A DNA stretch of 29,046 nt from HGM04593 sp964485215 (GTDB lineage Bacteria > Bacteroidota > Bacteroidia > Bacteroidales > Bacteroidaceae). The notes beneath the pieces are model-generated. The model did not search any database and was not told the DNA's origin. It saw nothing but the letters and a program-made list of their open reading frames with translations. The position numbers were made by a program, and so were the translations under genes. Positions 1-8,185 of this stretch are shown here, in pieces. Numbering within the stretch: the stretch's first letter is position 1; each line of letters starts with the position of its first letter. The stretch lies in NCBI GenBank assembly GCA_964485215.1, contig CAZAIM010000013.1:1-29046 (forward strand), read 5' to 3'.

Positions 1-27
1 GGACCAAATTTATTTAATGTTTAACTC

Positions 28-47
28 GTCCCTAATTTTTATGGGAC
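28..47 (+). other. Short inverted repeat upstream of the lipoprotein gene
   Basis: GTCCC at 28-32 pairs with GGGAC at 43-47 around a 10-nt AT-rich loop, ending 29 nt before the start codon at 77. No T-run follows on either strand, so it is not a convincing terminator. It could be a 5'-UTR hairpin or a protein-binding site. No clear TTTG/TAnnTTTG promoter pair is visible in the 76 bases available; the promoter may lie left of the window. Confidence 0.3.
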
Positions 48-76
48 ACTAATGTTATAAATTAAATCAATTAATT

Positions 77-3064
77 ATGGTGAACAAAAAATTATTAAGA
101 GCACTTCTGTTTGGAGGTCTTGTATTGTTCTCAACAGGAACATTTGTATCTTGTTCTGAGGACTACGATGACGACATCAAGAAACTTCAGACACAGATTA
201 CAGAAAACCGCAACGCCATTGCCGAAATTCAGGCCTTGCTTGCGAAAGGTATTGTAATCACAAATGTAACAAAGAACGCTGAGGGCATTCTGCTTACTAT
301 GAGCGATGGTTCAACACAACAGTTGACCAATGGCAAAGACGGCGCAGATGGAAAGGACGGTGTCGACGGAAAGGATGCTACAGTATGGACTATCGGCGAG
401 GATGGCTACTGGTACAAGGATGGCGTTGCTACTTCATTCAAAGCAGTCGGCACAGATGGCAAGGATGGTGTTAACGGAAAAGACGGTGCCGATGGTAAGG
501 ATGGCGTTGATGGCAAGGACGGCGTTAACGGCAAAGACGGCAAAGACGGTACCAACGGCAAGGATGGTGTTAACGGAAAGGATGGCGGCTACTACGTTCC
601 TAACGCAGAGACAGGCAACTTCGACTATGTAGATGCCGATGGTAACAGAAGCGATTCTGGCATCTCATGGAAGTCTACAACAGTCACAGCTGTAAAGACA
701 GAGACCGGCGTTATGTTCAGCGGTATTGCAGGTTACCCCGACGGTCTGTTCATCTCTACCGTAGCAGACCTTACTAGCATGGTGTTCAAGCCACAGCTTG
801 TTGTTGATGGTGTCAACGCTATAAGCGCAGGCGTGCTTACAAAGGGTGGTTCAATCATTTGTACTCCCAACGTTACAGCCCAGTACCATCTGAACCCATC
901 AACTGTAAACGAGAAGGGGATCGACAAAAGCTCCTTGAACTACGTATTGCTGACAAAGGATTATATGGTTACCCGTGCAATTTCTAACATAGGCGTTTCT
1001 TACAGCAGCATCGACAATGGTCTTTTGACTGTCAACATAGACTTCGAAGGCACACCGTCAAGCGGCAACAAGATTGACCTTATCGCACTTCAGGTAAAGA
1101 ACGCTGCCGGCCAGGTCATTACTTCGGACTATGCAACTGTTGCAACAGACCCATTGAAGAGCGAGGATTTGTGGATTGCACACAAGAAATACATAACAAG
1201 CCTCAAGGAGAATGCTCACTACTGGGCAACTATCGACGAAGCAAAGAGCATCGCCATAGAAAACGCAGCAGTATATGACACACCAAGCCAGGACAAGCGT
1301 ATCATCACTGTCGTTTACAACGACACTTGCGACCTGAACGATTATGTGCGCACATGTTTGCAGAACAACACAAGCCACAGCGAATTCACCCAGATGAAGG
1401 ACTACCACCTGAGCTACAGATATACCAACATGGGATTTGTCCTCACAGGCATGGAGAATGGTCTGAAGGTTACTACAGACCAGTCGAAGTTCATCAAGCT
1501 TAACGGCAGCGTTGTTACTCCTACTACATACCAGGATGGCGACCAGCTCCGTTCTTCAATCGGCCGTACTCCTGTAATCAAGGCAGAACTTGTACACAAA
1601 GAGGAAGGCGGCAAGGAGACAGTTCTGAAGACTGCTTACGTAGTTCTTGAGATTGTTGACAAGGAGGAGCAAGATCCAGAGCCAGACGAAACAATTGTAA
1701 AGCCATATGACATTACAACCGGTGCATTCGGCAACTCTGATATCTGTGACGAGGAGACTATGACAATTACTGCCGAAGACATGAACACTGTATACTCTAA
1801 GGAGGGCATATCAAAAGAGGAGTTTGCATCTAACTTCACATTCATGCCTTATCCATTCAAGATCAGCAACCACCAGACCAGTGCTAATGTTGAATACGCT
1901 GCCAACCCAGGCCAGATAACCACATATGGTTTGACATGGACATTGAATGCAGATTATATCTGGGACAATGCAGGCAAGACACCTACAGCTACTGCAATCT
2001 ACAAGCACAATAGAAAAGACTACTATGTTGTCCTCAAATTGACAGCAAGCAAGGCTATTCCTGAGATTGCTCTTGTAAACCTTGACATTACAGGTGACAA
2101 GTTCCAGGAGATGTGGAACGAGGATATGTCACTCGGTCTGTTCAACGTACGTGTTCCTAACACAGGCGAGAACACTACTGCACAGTGTACATTCACCAAC
2201 GGCCTTACAACCCTCTTCCTCGAAGGAAAGGATCCTGTAACACTCATCAAGGCTGAGTACAACAAGAGCGTATACAAGAAATTCGACTCTGACATCGAAT
2301 ACGTCTTCAAGAGCGCAAGCGTGAAGAACAACAAGACAAATGGCGAGTTTGAAGTAACCGAAGAGGGCAAGAAGCTTGTATTCAATGTCAACGGCGTTAA
2401 ACATGAGATTGCAACCTTGAACGGTTCTGAGGTAACTCTCAACAACGACCACAACAACAATGCTGTTGCTGAGGAGCTCCTGAACACAAACAACCTGGTT
2501 GTTGAGTACACAGTTAAGACCGAGATGGAAACTTGTCTGTCAGCCGGCATCATTGAGATACCTGCAAAGGGCAACAAGAGCACCTTCAAGGTACGTTATG
2601 TACGTCCTATCAATGTAAACTCTGAGTCTGCCGGCGAGTTCCAGGATGGAAACGACTTCGGCGGCAAGGGTACCGTACTGAAGGCTGCTGATGTCATCAG
2701 CCTGGTTGACTGGAGAGGCAACTCTGTAGTTGAGGGCAACTCATACTTCGGATACTACGGTGTAAAGAGAGTAACTGTGGATAACAGCGGTGTAAAATGT
2801 ACACTTGCAAACTCGGCTAAACCGCAGAACTTGCCTTCTTCAATCAAGGCTGGTATCGTTGATGCAAATGCACTTGCCGATGAAGACTTGGCAACAGGCC
2901 TGGCAGGCAAGGAGATTGACGAATGGTTCTACTACAAGAACAACGGTACTGTTCTTCAGGAGGACATCAAGATTCACTTCCCTGTAATCGTTGAGTACTG
3001 GTGGGGTATGGTTACTACAGAGACTGTAACTGTAACCGTCAAGAAGACCAACAACATCAACTGA
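77..3064 (+). CDS. Surface lipoprotein with collagen-like GKDG repeats (DUF4988-like N-terminus)
   Basis: The 995-aa protein begins with a lipoprotein signal peptide (MVNKKLLRALLFGG...) ending in the lipobox-like FVSC with Cys26. The mature N-terminus CSEDYDDD is acidic, resembling the lipoprotein export signal that sends Bacteroidota lipoproteins to the cell surface. A short predicted coiled coil (about 30-57) is followed by a segment ending in GSTQQLTNGKDG, the layout I recall from DUF4988/PL29 N-terminal-type Bacteroidota proteins. Gly-Lys-Asp-Gly repeats occupy about 86-100 and 128-170, split by a WTIGEDGYWYKDG module. The remaining ~820 residues are beta-rich and Thr/Asn-rich with few Cys; no catalytic motif is recognised. 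Seen: signal, repeats. Inferred: surface stalk or adhesin/glycan-binding role. A strong terminator follows 27 nt after the stop. The ligand is unknown, and the C-terminal two thirds cannot be assigned to a named family by eye. Confidence 0.85.
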   Translation: MVNKKLLRALLFGGLVLFSTGTFVSCSEDYDDDIKKLQTQITENRNAIAEIQALLAKGIVITNVTKNAEGILLTMSDGSTQQLTNGKDGADGKDGVDGKDATVWTIGEDGYWYKDGVATSFKAVGTDGKDGVNGKDGADGKDGVDGKDGVNGKDGKDGTNGKDGVNGKDGGYYVPNAETGNFDYVDADGNRSDSGISWKSTTVTAVKTETGVMFSGIAGYPDGLFISTVADLTSMVFKPQLVVDGVNAISAGVLTKGGSIICTPNVTAQYHLNPSTVNEKGIDKSSLNYVLLTKDYMVTRAISNIGVSYSSIDNGLLTVNIDFEGTPSSGNKIDLIALQVKNAAGQVITSDYATVATDPLKSEDLWIAHKKYITSLKENAHYWATIDEAKSIAIENAAVYDTPSQDKRIITVVYNDTCDLNDYVRTCLQNNTSHSEFTQMKDYHLSYRYTNMGFVLTGMENGLKVTTDQSKFIKLNGSVVTPTTYQDGDQLRSSIGRTPVIKAELVHKEEGGKETVLKTAYVVLEIVDKEEQDPEPDETIVKPYDITTGAFGNSDICDEETMTITAEDMNTVYSKEGISKEEFASNFTFMPYPFKISNHQTSANVEYAANPGQITTYGLTWTLNADYIWDNAGKTPTATAIYKHNRKDYYVVLKLTASKAIPEIALVNLDITGDKFQEMWNEDMSLGLFNVRVPNTGENTTAQCTFTNGLTTLFLEGKDPVTLIKAEYNKSVYKKFDSDIEYVFKSASVKNNKTNGEFEVTEEGKKLVFNVNGVKHEIATLNGSEVTLNNDHNNNAVAEELLNTNNLVVEYTVKTEMETCLSAGIIEIPAKGNKSTFKVRYVRPINVNSESAGEFQDGNDFGGKGTVLKAADVISLVDWRGNSVVEGNSYFGYYGVKRVTVDNSGVKCTLANSAKPQNLPSSIKAGIVDANALADEDLATGLAGKEIDEWFYYKNNGTVLQEDIKIHFPVIVEYWWGMVTTETVTVTVKKTNNIN
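332..586 (+). repeat. In-frame GKDG-encoding repeats (two blocks)
   Basis: Tandem degenerate 9-18-bp units encode GKDG[AV][DN] and variants at 332-376 and 458-586, inside the lipoprotein gene. Codons vary between units (ggc/gga, aag/aaa, gac/gat), so the DNA identity is imperfect while the peptide repeat is strict. Such tracts form collagen-like rigid rods in other bacterial proteins and can change copy number by slippage. The repeat also keeps a second frame open (330-632), which is a by-product and not a gene. Confidence 0.85.
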
Positions 3065-3090
3065 TAACAATTGAGAATAACCTTAATTCA

Positions 3091-3125
3091 GGCCAGGGGT
3101 ATAACCTTATATCCCTGGCCTTTTT
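3091..3125 (+). terminator. Intrinsic terminator after the lipoprotein gene
   Basis: GGCCAGGG at 3091-3098 pairs with CCCTGGCC at 3113-3120, with additional TATA pairing inside, followed at once by TTTTT. It is a textbook rho-independent terminator. The next gene starts only 8 nt after the T-run. Confidence 0.9.
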
Positions 3126-3133
3126 AAAATATA

Positions 3134-5008
3134 ATGAACAGAATAATATACACCATACTGCTTTTTGCCTTTTCATATACGGCAAGCCAGGCACAGACAA
3201 GAGTCTACAACTGCGACTTCAGCAATGAAGAATCGCTGGATTCATTCATAATCAAGGACTACGACATGCTCAAGCCCAAGGAGGGTCTTGGTTACCCTGA
3301 GGGTAAAGCATGGTGCATATGGCAGGACCCGGACGACGAAAAGAACTATGTTGCCGGCAGTTGCTCATACTACGAAAACGGAGGACAGGCAAATGATTGG
3401 CTGGTCATGGCAAACATTGCCTTGCCCGAGGATTCGGCAGCATGCCAATTATACTGGAGAAGCCGAAGTGCGTGGAACACATATAAGGACGGGTATATTC
3501 TGGCTGTATCAACCGACTCCATAGATGCCAGGCAGGAGATTGGCGAGTATAAATGGAAAACTGCAAAACTAATAACGAACTCAAACAGTCCTGCTGAATG
3601 GAAAAGCTGGCATCAGGACTTGTCGGAGTATGCAGGAGACACTATAAGCATTGCATTTATCAACAGCACAGAAAACGGATGGATGCTTTTTCTCGACGAC
3701 ATAACTGTCGGTGAGAGAGAATGTGTTTCAAAAGGATTTGTAGATATAGACGACAATGAATTTGTCTCAGGCGACAAAGGTTATATCTCCGCCAGATTCA
3801 AAGGCGGCATTTTAGATGAGACAACATCATTCACGGCAAGAATCACCACGCACGAAGACACCATAGTACAATCATACAGCAATCTTGAAATTAAGCCGAA
3901 TGGCATATTCAATTTCAAAATAGACACGCCACTCACCGGCATTGCGCCAGAAACAAAAAGCTTTCGGCTTGAGCTGCTGGATGCAAAAGACAACTGTTTT
4001 GCAAGTGACAGCGGACACTTCGTATATCTCATTGACCTAAAAGGAGAAAGCAACGTAGTGGCAGAATGTTGCATAAACAACAACGATGTTTACAGCCTGG
4101 GCACCATTATTGGCTACAGCAAACTGGCAGAAGAACCCTGGTTCATTGGGTTACAACTGCATGGTTCGGAAGGAGAAGACCCTATGACACCGCAAGACAA
4201 AGAGGATTACGAACTGCTGTTGATGGAGAAACTCGGGGTAAGCACCTGCGAAACGGTCATAATAGACAGGACATCAAAAGGCAATGCCTACAACGACATT
4301 GGGAAACTCGCTACGGAAAGGCTCAACAAGCCCCTGTTCCTCACTAGCGACATATACGGTTTCTCGAACGACACCGTAATCGAAATAAACACAGCTACCG
4401 TTTTTGCGATTGACTCAAAGCTTGTCAACTATAGTTATGAGTTCATACTGACAGAAGACAGCGTATGGAACAAGATATGGAACATGTATTCCGGTGGTGT
4501 TTTGGGCGAGTTCCATGGATACGAATCATTAGGATATGAGGTTGATATGGCATTCAACGATGTTGTAAGGAAGAGATACAAGTATGAGGGGATGCAATTT
4601 GGCGACAGCATACTTGCAGGCGACACAGTAACGGGCTGTTTCACATTTGCTTTTGAACAGAACATCATTGAGCCAAGATTATTGAACATGACCATGATTG
4701 TGACAGATGACCAGAGTGGAGAAATCGTCAACGCATCGCGCTGCCGGCTTGAATACAAAGGGACAAGACCTACTGTTACAAATATTGCAAAGATTGAAGG
4801 AACCACAAAGCTTGAATTCAATGACGATACAGTTACATATTACGGGAATTCAACAGCCGAGATACGAGTATTCAACATATTCGGTGCCGAACTGCTCCAT
4901 TGTACGGGACACAAGGATGCAAGCTTTCAGTTGCCCGAAGAGAAAGGAATATACATTATTGAAGTACAGGAAAACGGGAACAGATACATAAAGAAAATAA
5001 TGAGATGA
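3134..5008 (+). CDS. Secreted adhesin/Omp28-like protein with T9SS-type C-terminal tail
   Basis: The 624-aa protein has a Sec signal peptide (MNRIIYTILLFAFSYTASQA, cleavage near residue 20/21). Residues about 22-195 look like a choice-of-anchor/cleaved-adhesin jelly-roll domain (NDWLVMANIAL, DLSEYAGDTISIAF, LFLDDITVG). Residues about 300-560 resemble the Omp28-related family: FIGLQLHGSEGEDPM, a TEDSVW segment and an SGGVLGEFHGYESL segment followed by AFNDVVR. The thioredoxin-like CxxC expected at the start of that region is absent; only C312-C313 lies nearby. The C-terminus (AEIRVFNIFGAELL ... KGIYIIEVQENGNRYIKKIMR) resembles a type A type IX secretion sorting domain. Inferred location: outer surface or secreted. 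The start is fixed by the signal peptide. The ATG lies 8 nt after the previous gene's terminator, leaving no room for its own promoter in between. Function unknown. Confidence 0.75.
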   Translation: MNRIIYTILLFAFSYTASQAQTRVYNCDFSNEESLDSFIIKDYDMLKPKEGLGYPEGKAWCIWQDPDDEKNYVAGSCSYYENGGQANDWLVMANIALPEDSAACQLYWRSRSAWNTYKDGYILAVSTDSIDARQEIGEYKWKTAKLITNSNSPAEWKSWHQDLSEYAGDTISIAFINSTENGWMLFLDDITVGERECVSKGFVDIDDNEFVSGDKGYISARFKGGILDETTSFTARITTHEDTIVQSYSNLEIKPNGIFNFKIDTPLTGIAPETKSFRLELLDAKDNCFASDSGHFVYLIDLKGESNVVAECCINNNDVYSLGTIIGYSKLAEEPWFIGLQLHGSEGEDPMTPQDKEDYELLLMEKLGVSTCETVIIDRTSKGNAYNDIGKLATERLNKPLFLTSDIYGFSNDTVIEINTATVFAIDSKLVNYSYEFILTEDSVWNKIWNMYSGGVLGEFHGYESLGYEVDMAFNDVVRKRYKYEGMQFGDSILAGDTVTGCFTFAFEQNIIEPRLLNMTMIVTDDQSGEIVNASRCRLEYKGTRPTVTNIAKIEGTTKLEFNDDTVTYYGNSTAEIRVFNIFGAELLHCTGHKDASFQLPEEKGIYIIEVQENGNRYIKKIMR

Positions 5009-5073
5009 ACCAACCTCTTCCTTATAAGTACAACGAGAACATAAACATTTCATACACAACATAATATTAGGCT

Positions 5074-5105
5074 TTTGTTTTTTAGTTTATGACAAATAGG
5101 TTTTG
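5074..5105 (+). promoter_or_regulatory. Possible Bacteroidota-type promoter
   Basis: TTTG at 5074-5077, a 19-nt spacer, then TAGGTTTTG at 5097-5105. The Bacteroides consensus is TTTG-N19-21-TAnnTTTG; here the -7 element carries one extra T. Transcription would start near 5112 and run through both hairpins toward uvrA. Confidence 0.35.
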
Positions 5106-5169
5106 TTTAATTCCGGAACAGCATACTAATGACATACAGAAACGGCCTGGGATATAAGAAATTTCCAAA

Positions 5170-5197
5170 TTCCTGTTTATTTAAATATTGACAGGAA
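5170..5197 (+). other. Hairpin in the uvrA leader
   Basis: TTCCTGT (5170-5176) pairs with ACAGGAA (5191-5197) around an AT-only 14-nt loop. No T-run follows. It is probably an RNA structure, or an operator-like inverted repeat, between the candidate promoter and the terminator-like hairpin. Confidence 0.45.
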
Positions 5198-5237
5198 ACC
5201 GCTCTAATGTCAACAGATGCTTGTTCATATTTGTCGG

Positions 5238-5275
5238 GGTGTACCTTCTTCGTGAGAAGCGGGTACATCTTTTTT
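5238..5275 (+). terminator. Terminator-like hairpin upstream of uvrA
   Basis: GTAC-CTTCT (5241-5249) pairs with AGAAG...GTAC (5255-5266) around a TCGTG loop with a short bulge on the 3' side; the outer GG/TC bases extend the stem. TTTTTT follows at 5270-5275. It ends about 90 nt before the uvrA start. It may terminate transcription from the upstream gene, end a short RNA, or act as an attenuator in the uvrA leader. Confidence 0.7.
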
Positions 5276-5362
5276 GTTTATTGTCAAGACAGCCGCATAC
5301 GAAATAAGATGGAACAGGTGATTATCTTCAAAAAAATGCGTAAATTCGCAGGATTAAACGAG

Positions 5363-8155
5363 ATGGCAGCCATGAGTGACAGCAATAACATAATAATAAA
5401 AGGAGCAAGAGTTAACAACCTGAAAAATGTGGATGTTGAAATTCCACGTGGTAAACTCGTGGTTGTAACCGGACTTTCCGGGTCGGGAAAATCATCGCTT
5501 GCCTTTGACACCCTTTATGCCGAAGGGCAACGACGATACGTTGAATCGCTATCATCATATGCAAGACAGTTCCTGGGGCAGATGAACAAGCCCGAATGCG
5601 ACTTCATAAAAGGAATACCGCCTGCAATTGCCATCGAGCAGAAGGTAAACAACCGCAACCCTCGTTCCACAGTGGGGACATCGACCGAAATATATGAATA
5701 CCTTAAACTGCTGTATGCACGGATAGGTGACACCTATTCACCTGTCAGCGGCCGTATCGTCAAGAAGAATAACCCGGAGGATATTATAGCTTGTACAAAG
5801 AACCGGCCGGAAGGGACACGTTTTCTGCTGTTAGCCCCCATACCAAAGCGCAAAGGACGCACACTTGAAGAGCAGTTGTCGGTATATCTGCAACAAGGAT
5901 TTACCAGAATTGCGCTTGGCAAGGAAATTGTACGCATTGAGGAATACACTCCCAAGAAGGGCGATACCCCTACCCTGCTGATTGACAGACTATCTGTAAG
6001 CGACAGCAAGGAGAGCGAAAGCAGGCTTCTCGATTCGGCCGAGACTGCATTCTACGAGGGAAACGGAACCTGCTTGCTTCATTTTTTGGACGAGGAGAAG
6101 CCGCATAGTTTCAGCATACGGTTTGAAGCCGACGGCATTGAGTTTGAGGAGCCAAGCGAACAGATGTTCTCATTCAACTCGCCTATCGGTGCCTGCCCCG
6201 ACTGCGAAGGCTTCGGACGCATTGTAGGCATAGACGAGGATCTTGTTGTGCCGAATAAGCTGCTGAGTGTTTATGACGGAGCCGTCTTCTGCTGGCGTGG
6301 CGAAAAAATGGGAGAGTGGAAAAATGAATTCTGCCGACGTGCACCACAGGACAACTTCCCAATCTTCGAGCCATACTACAACCTCACACAGGAACAGAAG
6401 GATTATCTGTGGCACAAAGGGCCTTGGATTGAAGAATATGGTGAGAGCATCTGCATCGACAATTTCTTCAACATGGTAAAGGCGAACCAGTACAAGATTC
6501 AGTACCGCGTAATGCTCGCGCGTTACCGTGGAAAGCCTATTTGCCCCACGTGCCACGGCACAAGGCTTAAAAAGGAGGCAAGCTATGTAAAGGTTGGTGG
6601 AGCAAGCATCATCGAGCTTGTAGAGAAGCCTATAATACGCCTGAAAGAGTTTTTTGACCACCTCACGCTCGATGAACACAAAGCAGCAATAGCAAAACGA
6701 ATCCTTACCGAAATACGCAGCCGCATTGAATGCCTGCTCGATGTAGGGCTCGGCTACCTGACACTGAACCGTCTCAGCAACACTTTGTCGGGAGGAGAGA
6801 GCCAGCGCATAAACCTTGTAACCTCGCTTGGCAGTGCACTTGTAGGCTCGCTTTACATTCTCGACGAACCGAGCATAGGATTGCACAGCCGCGACACAAG
6901 CAGGCTTATAAAGGTACTCTACAGGCTGCGCGATTTAGGGAACACCGTTGTGGTCGTTGAGCACGATGAGGAGATTATTCGGGCTGCCGACTACATCATC
7001 GATGTCGGCCCCAAGGCCGGGTCCTATGGCGGACATATTGTATATCGCGGAAACATGAACGACCTTGTGAGCGGAAGCGACAGCTACACTGTCAAATATC
7101 TTCTGGGCGAAGAGACAATAGCTGTTCCCGGGCACAGAAGAAAGCCTAGCAACTTTATTACAATAAAGGGCGCGAGGGAGAACAATCTCAAAGGCATAGA
7201 CGTAAACATTCCGCTGAACCTTTTCACAGTTGTCAGCGGTGTCAGCGGTTCGGGCAAGTCGACACTTGTACGCAACATTCTGTACCGTTCTCTTATGCGG
7301 CATTTCGGCAACGCTTGCGATGCCCCCGGACAATGCGAGGCTGTAGAGGGCGCATTAAAGCAGCTTTGCGGAGTTGAGTTCATAGACCAGAACCCGATAG
7401 GCAAATCGTCGCGGTCGAACCCAGTCACTTATCTTAAAGTATATGACGACATACGCCACCTCTTTGCACAGCAGCCGCTTGCCAAGCAACTGGGGTTCGG
7501 TGCCGGATACTTCTCATTCAACGCCGATGGCGGGCGGTGCGAGGAATGCAAAGGAGAAGGTAGCATTACCGTGCCTATGCAGTTCATGGCCGACCTGAAA
7601 CTTGAATGCGAAGCGTGTCACGGAAAGAGATTCAAAAACGAGATTCTCGAGGTGAAATTCCATGGCAAGAACATACACGATATTCTTGAGATGACTATTG
7701 GAGATGCAATAAATTTCTTCCAGGAGCATGGGCAGAAGCGTATTGCCGAGAATCTTCAGCCACTGCAGGATGTAGGCCTTGCCTACATCAAGATGGGGCA
7801 ATCGTCATCGACCCTTTCGGGCGGAGAGAACCAGCGTGTAAAGCTTGCCTACTACCTGAGCCAGCAAAGCGACCGCCCCACTATGTTCATTTTTGACGAA
7901 CCGACGACAGGCCTGCATTTCCACGACATTAAGAAACTGCTGAAATCATTTGAGCGTCTGCTTGCACGTGGACATTCACTGGTAATCATTGAGCACAATA
8001 TGGACATCATCAAATGTGCCGATTACCTCATAGACCTTGGCCCCGAGGGCGGTGAGAACGGAGGAAACCTTGTAGCGGCCGGCACACCCGAAGAGGTTGC
8101 AGCCTGCGAAGCATCCTTCACCGGGAAGTTCTTGAAAGAAAAACTTGAAATATGA
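5363..8155 (+). CDS. uvrA: UvrA-family excinuclease ABC subunit A
   Basis: This is the damage-recognition ATPase of nucleotide excision repair, acting in the cytoplasm with UvrB. From the ATG at 5363 the protein is 930 aa, close to the ~940 aa of the family. Two ABC modules are complete: Walker A GLSGSGKSS (about 37-45) and GVSGSGKST (about 627), signatures LSGGESQR (about 475) and LSGGENQR (about 817), Walker B ILDEPSIGLH and FDEPTTGLH. Zinc-binding pairs CPDC, CPTC, CEEC and CEAC are present. The block SSYARQFLGQMNKPECDFIKGIPPAIAIEQK resembles the second of two UvrA paralogues I recall in Bacteroidales, so this may not be the only UvrA in the genome. AGGA at 5349-5352 sits upstream of the chosen ATG; the ATG at 5372 is an alternative. 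The upstream in-frame extension to 5207 is rejected because it crosses a terminator hairpin. Confidence 0.93.
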   Translation: MAAMSDSNNIIIKGARVNNLKNVDVEIPRGKLVVVTGLSGSGKSSLAFDTLYAEGQRRYVESLSSYARQFLGQMNKPECDFIKGIPPAIAIEQKVNNRNPRSTVGTSTEIYEYLKLLYARIGDTYSPVSGRIVKKNNPEDIIACTKNRPEGTRFLLLAPIPKRKGRTLEEQLSVYLQQGFTRIALGKEIVRIEEYTPKKGDTPTLLIDRLSVSDSKESESRLLDSAETAFYEGNGTCLLHFLDEEKPHSFSIRFEADGIEFEEPSEQMFSFNSPIGACPDCEGFGRIVGIDEDLVVPNKLLSVYDGAVFCWRGEKMGEWKNEFCRRAPQDNFPIFEPYYNLTQEQKDYLWHKGPWIEEYGESICIDNFFNMVKANQYKIQYRVMLARYRGKPICPTCHGTRLKKEASYVKVGGASIIELVEKPIIRLKEFFDHLTLDEHKAAIAKRILTEIRSRIECLLDVGLGYLTLNRLSNTLSGGESQRINLVTSLGSALVGSLYILDEPSIGLHSRDTSRLIKVLYRLRDLGNTVVVVEHDEEIIRAADYIIDVGPKAGSYGGHIVYRGNMNDLVSGSDSYTVKYLLGEETIAVPGHRRKPSNFITIKGARENNLKGIDVNIPLNLFTVVSGVSGSGKSTLVRNILYRSLMRHFGNACDAPGQCEAVEGALKQLCGVEFIDQNPIGKSSRSNPVTYLKVYDDIRHLFAQQPLAKQLGFGAGYFSFNADGGRCEECKGEGSITVPMQFMADLKLECEACHGKRFKNEILEVKFHGKNIHDILEMTIGDAINFFQEHGQKRIAENLQPLQDVGLAYIKMGQSSSTLSGGENQRVKLAYYLSQQSDRPTMFIFDEPTTGLHFHDIKKLLKSFERLLARGHSLVIIEHNMDIIKCADYLIDLGPEGGENGGNLVAAGTPEEVAACEASFTGKFLKEKLEI

Positions 8156-8185
8156 GAAAAGGAATACTTACCCGACTAAACAGCC

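Larger units (their letters stand above)
5009..5362. other. 354-nt intergenic/leader region before uvrA
   Basis: This gap holds a possible promoter (5074-5105), an AT-loop hairpin (5170-5197) and a terminator-like hairpin (5238-5275). The frame upstream of uvrA stays open back to 5207, but that stretch runs through the terminator hairpin and encodes a Cys/Phe/Tyr-rich peptide unlike any UvrA N-terminus, so I treat it as non-coding. No tRNA-like fold or convincing small protein gene was found. Confidence 0.6.

Noticed and set aside
28..47. Terminator of a gene to the left of the window
   Set aside because: The 5-bp stem has no T-run on either strand; recorded only as an inverted repeat.
332..586. 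Short tandem repeats considered as a CRISPR array
   Set aside because: The units are 9-18 bp, degenerate, in-frame and translate to GKDG; there are no spacers or cas genes.
330..632. 100-codon open frame inside the lipoprotein gene, rich in Met/Ala/Thr/Arg
   Set aside because: It is the +1 reading of the GKDG repeats; the repetitive DNA keeps the frame open. No independent start signal or family.
2023..2589. 188-codon antisense open frame in the lipoprotein gene
   Set aside because: Shadow of the lipoprotein coding frame; Ser/Leu/Thr composition and no start signal.
5207..5362. In-frame N-terminal extension of uvrA (52 residues)
   Set aside because: It runs through the terminator hairpin at 5238-5275, encodes a Cys/Phe/Tyr-rich segment unlike UvrA, and the family starts at about NIIIKGARVNNLKN.
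6170..6886. 238-codon open frame antisense to uvrA
   Set aside because: Low-complexity, Cys/Tyr/Val-rich shadow of the conserved UvrA reading frame; no family resemblance.
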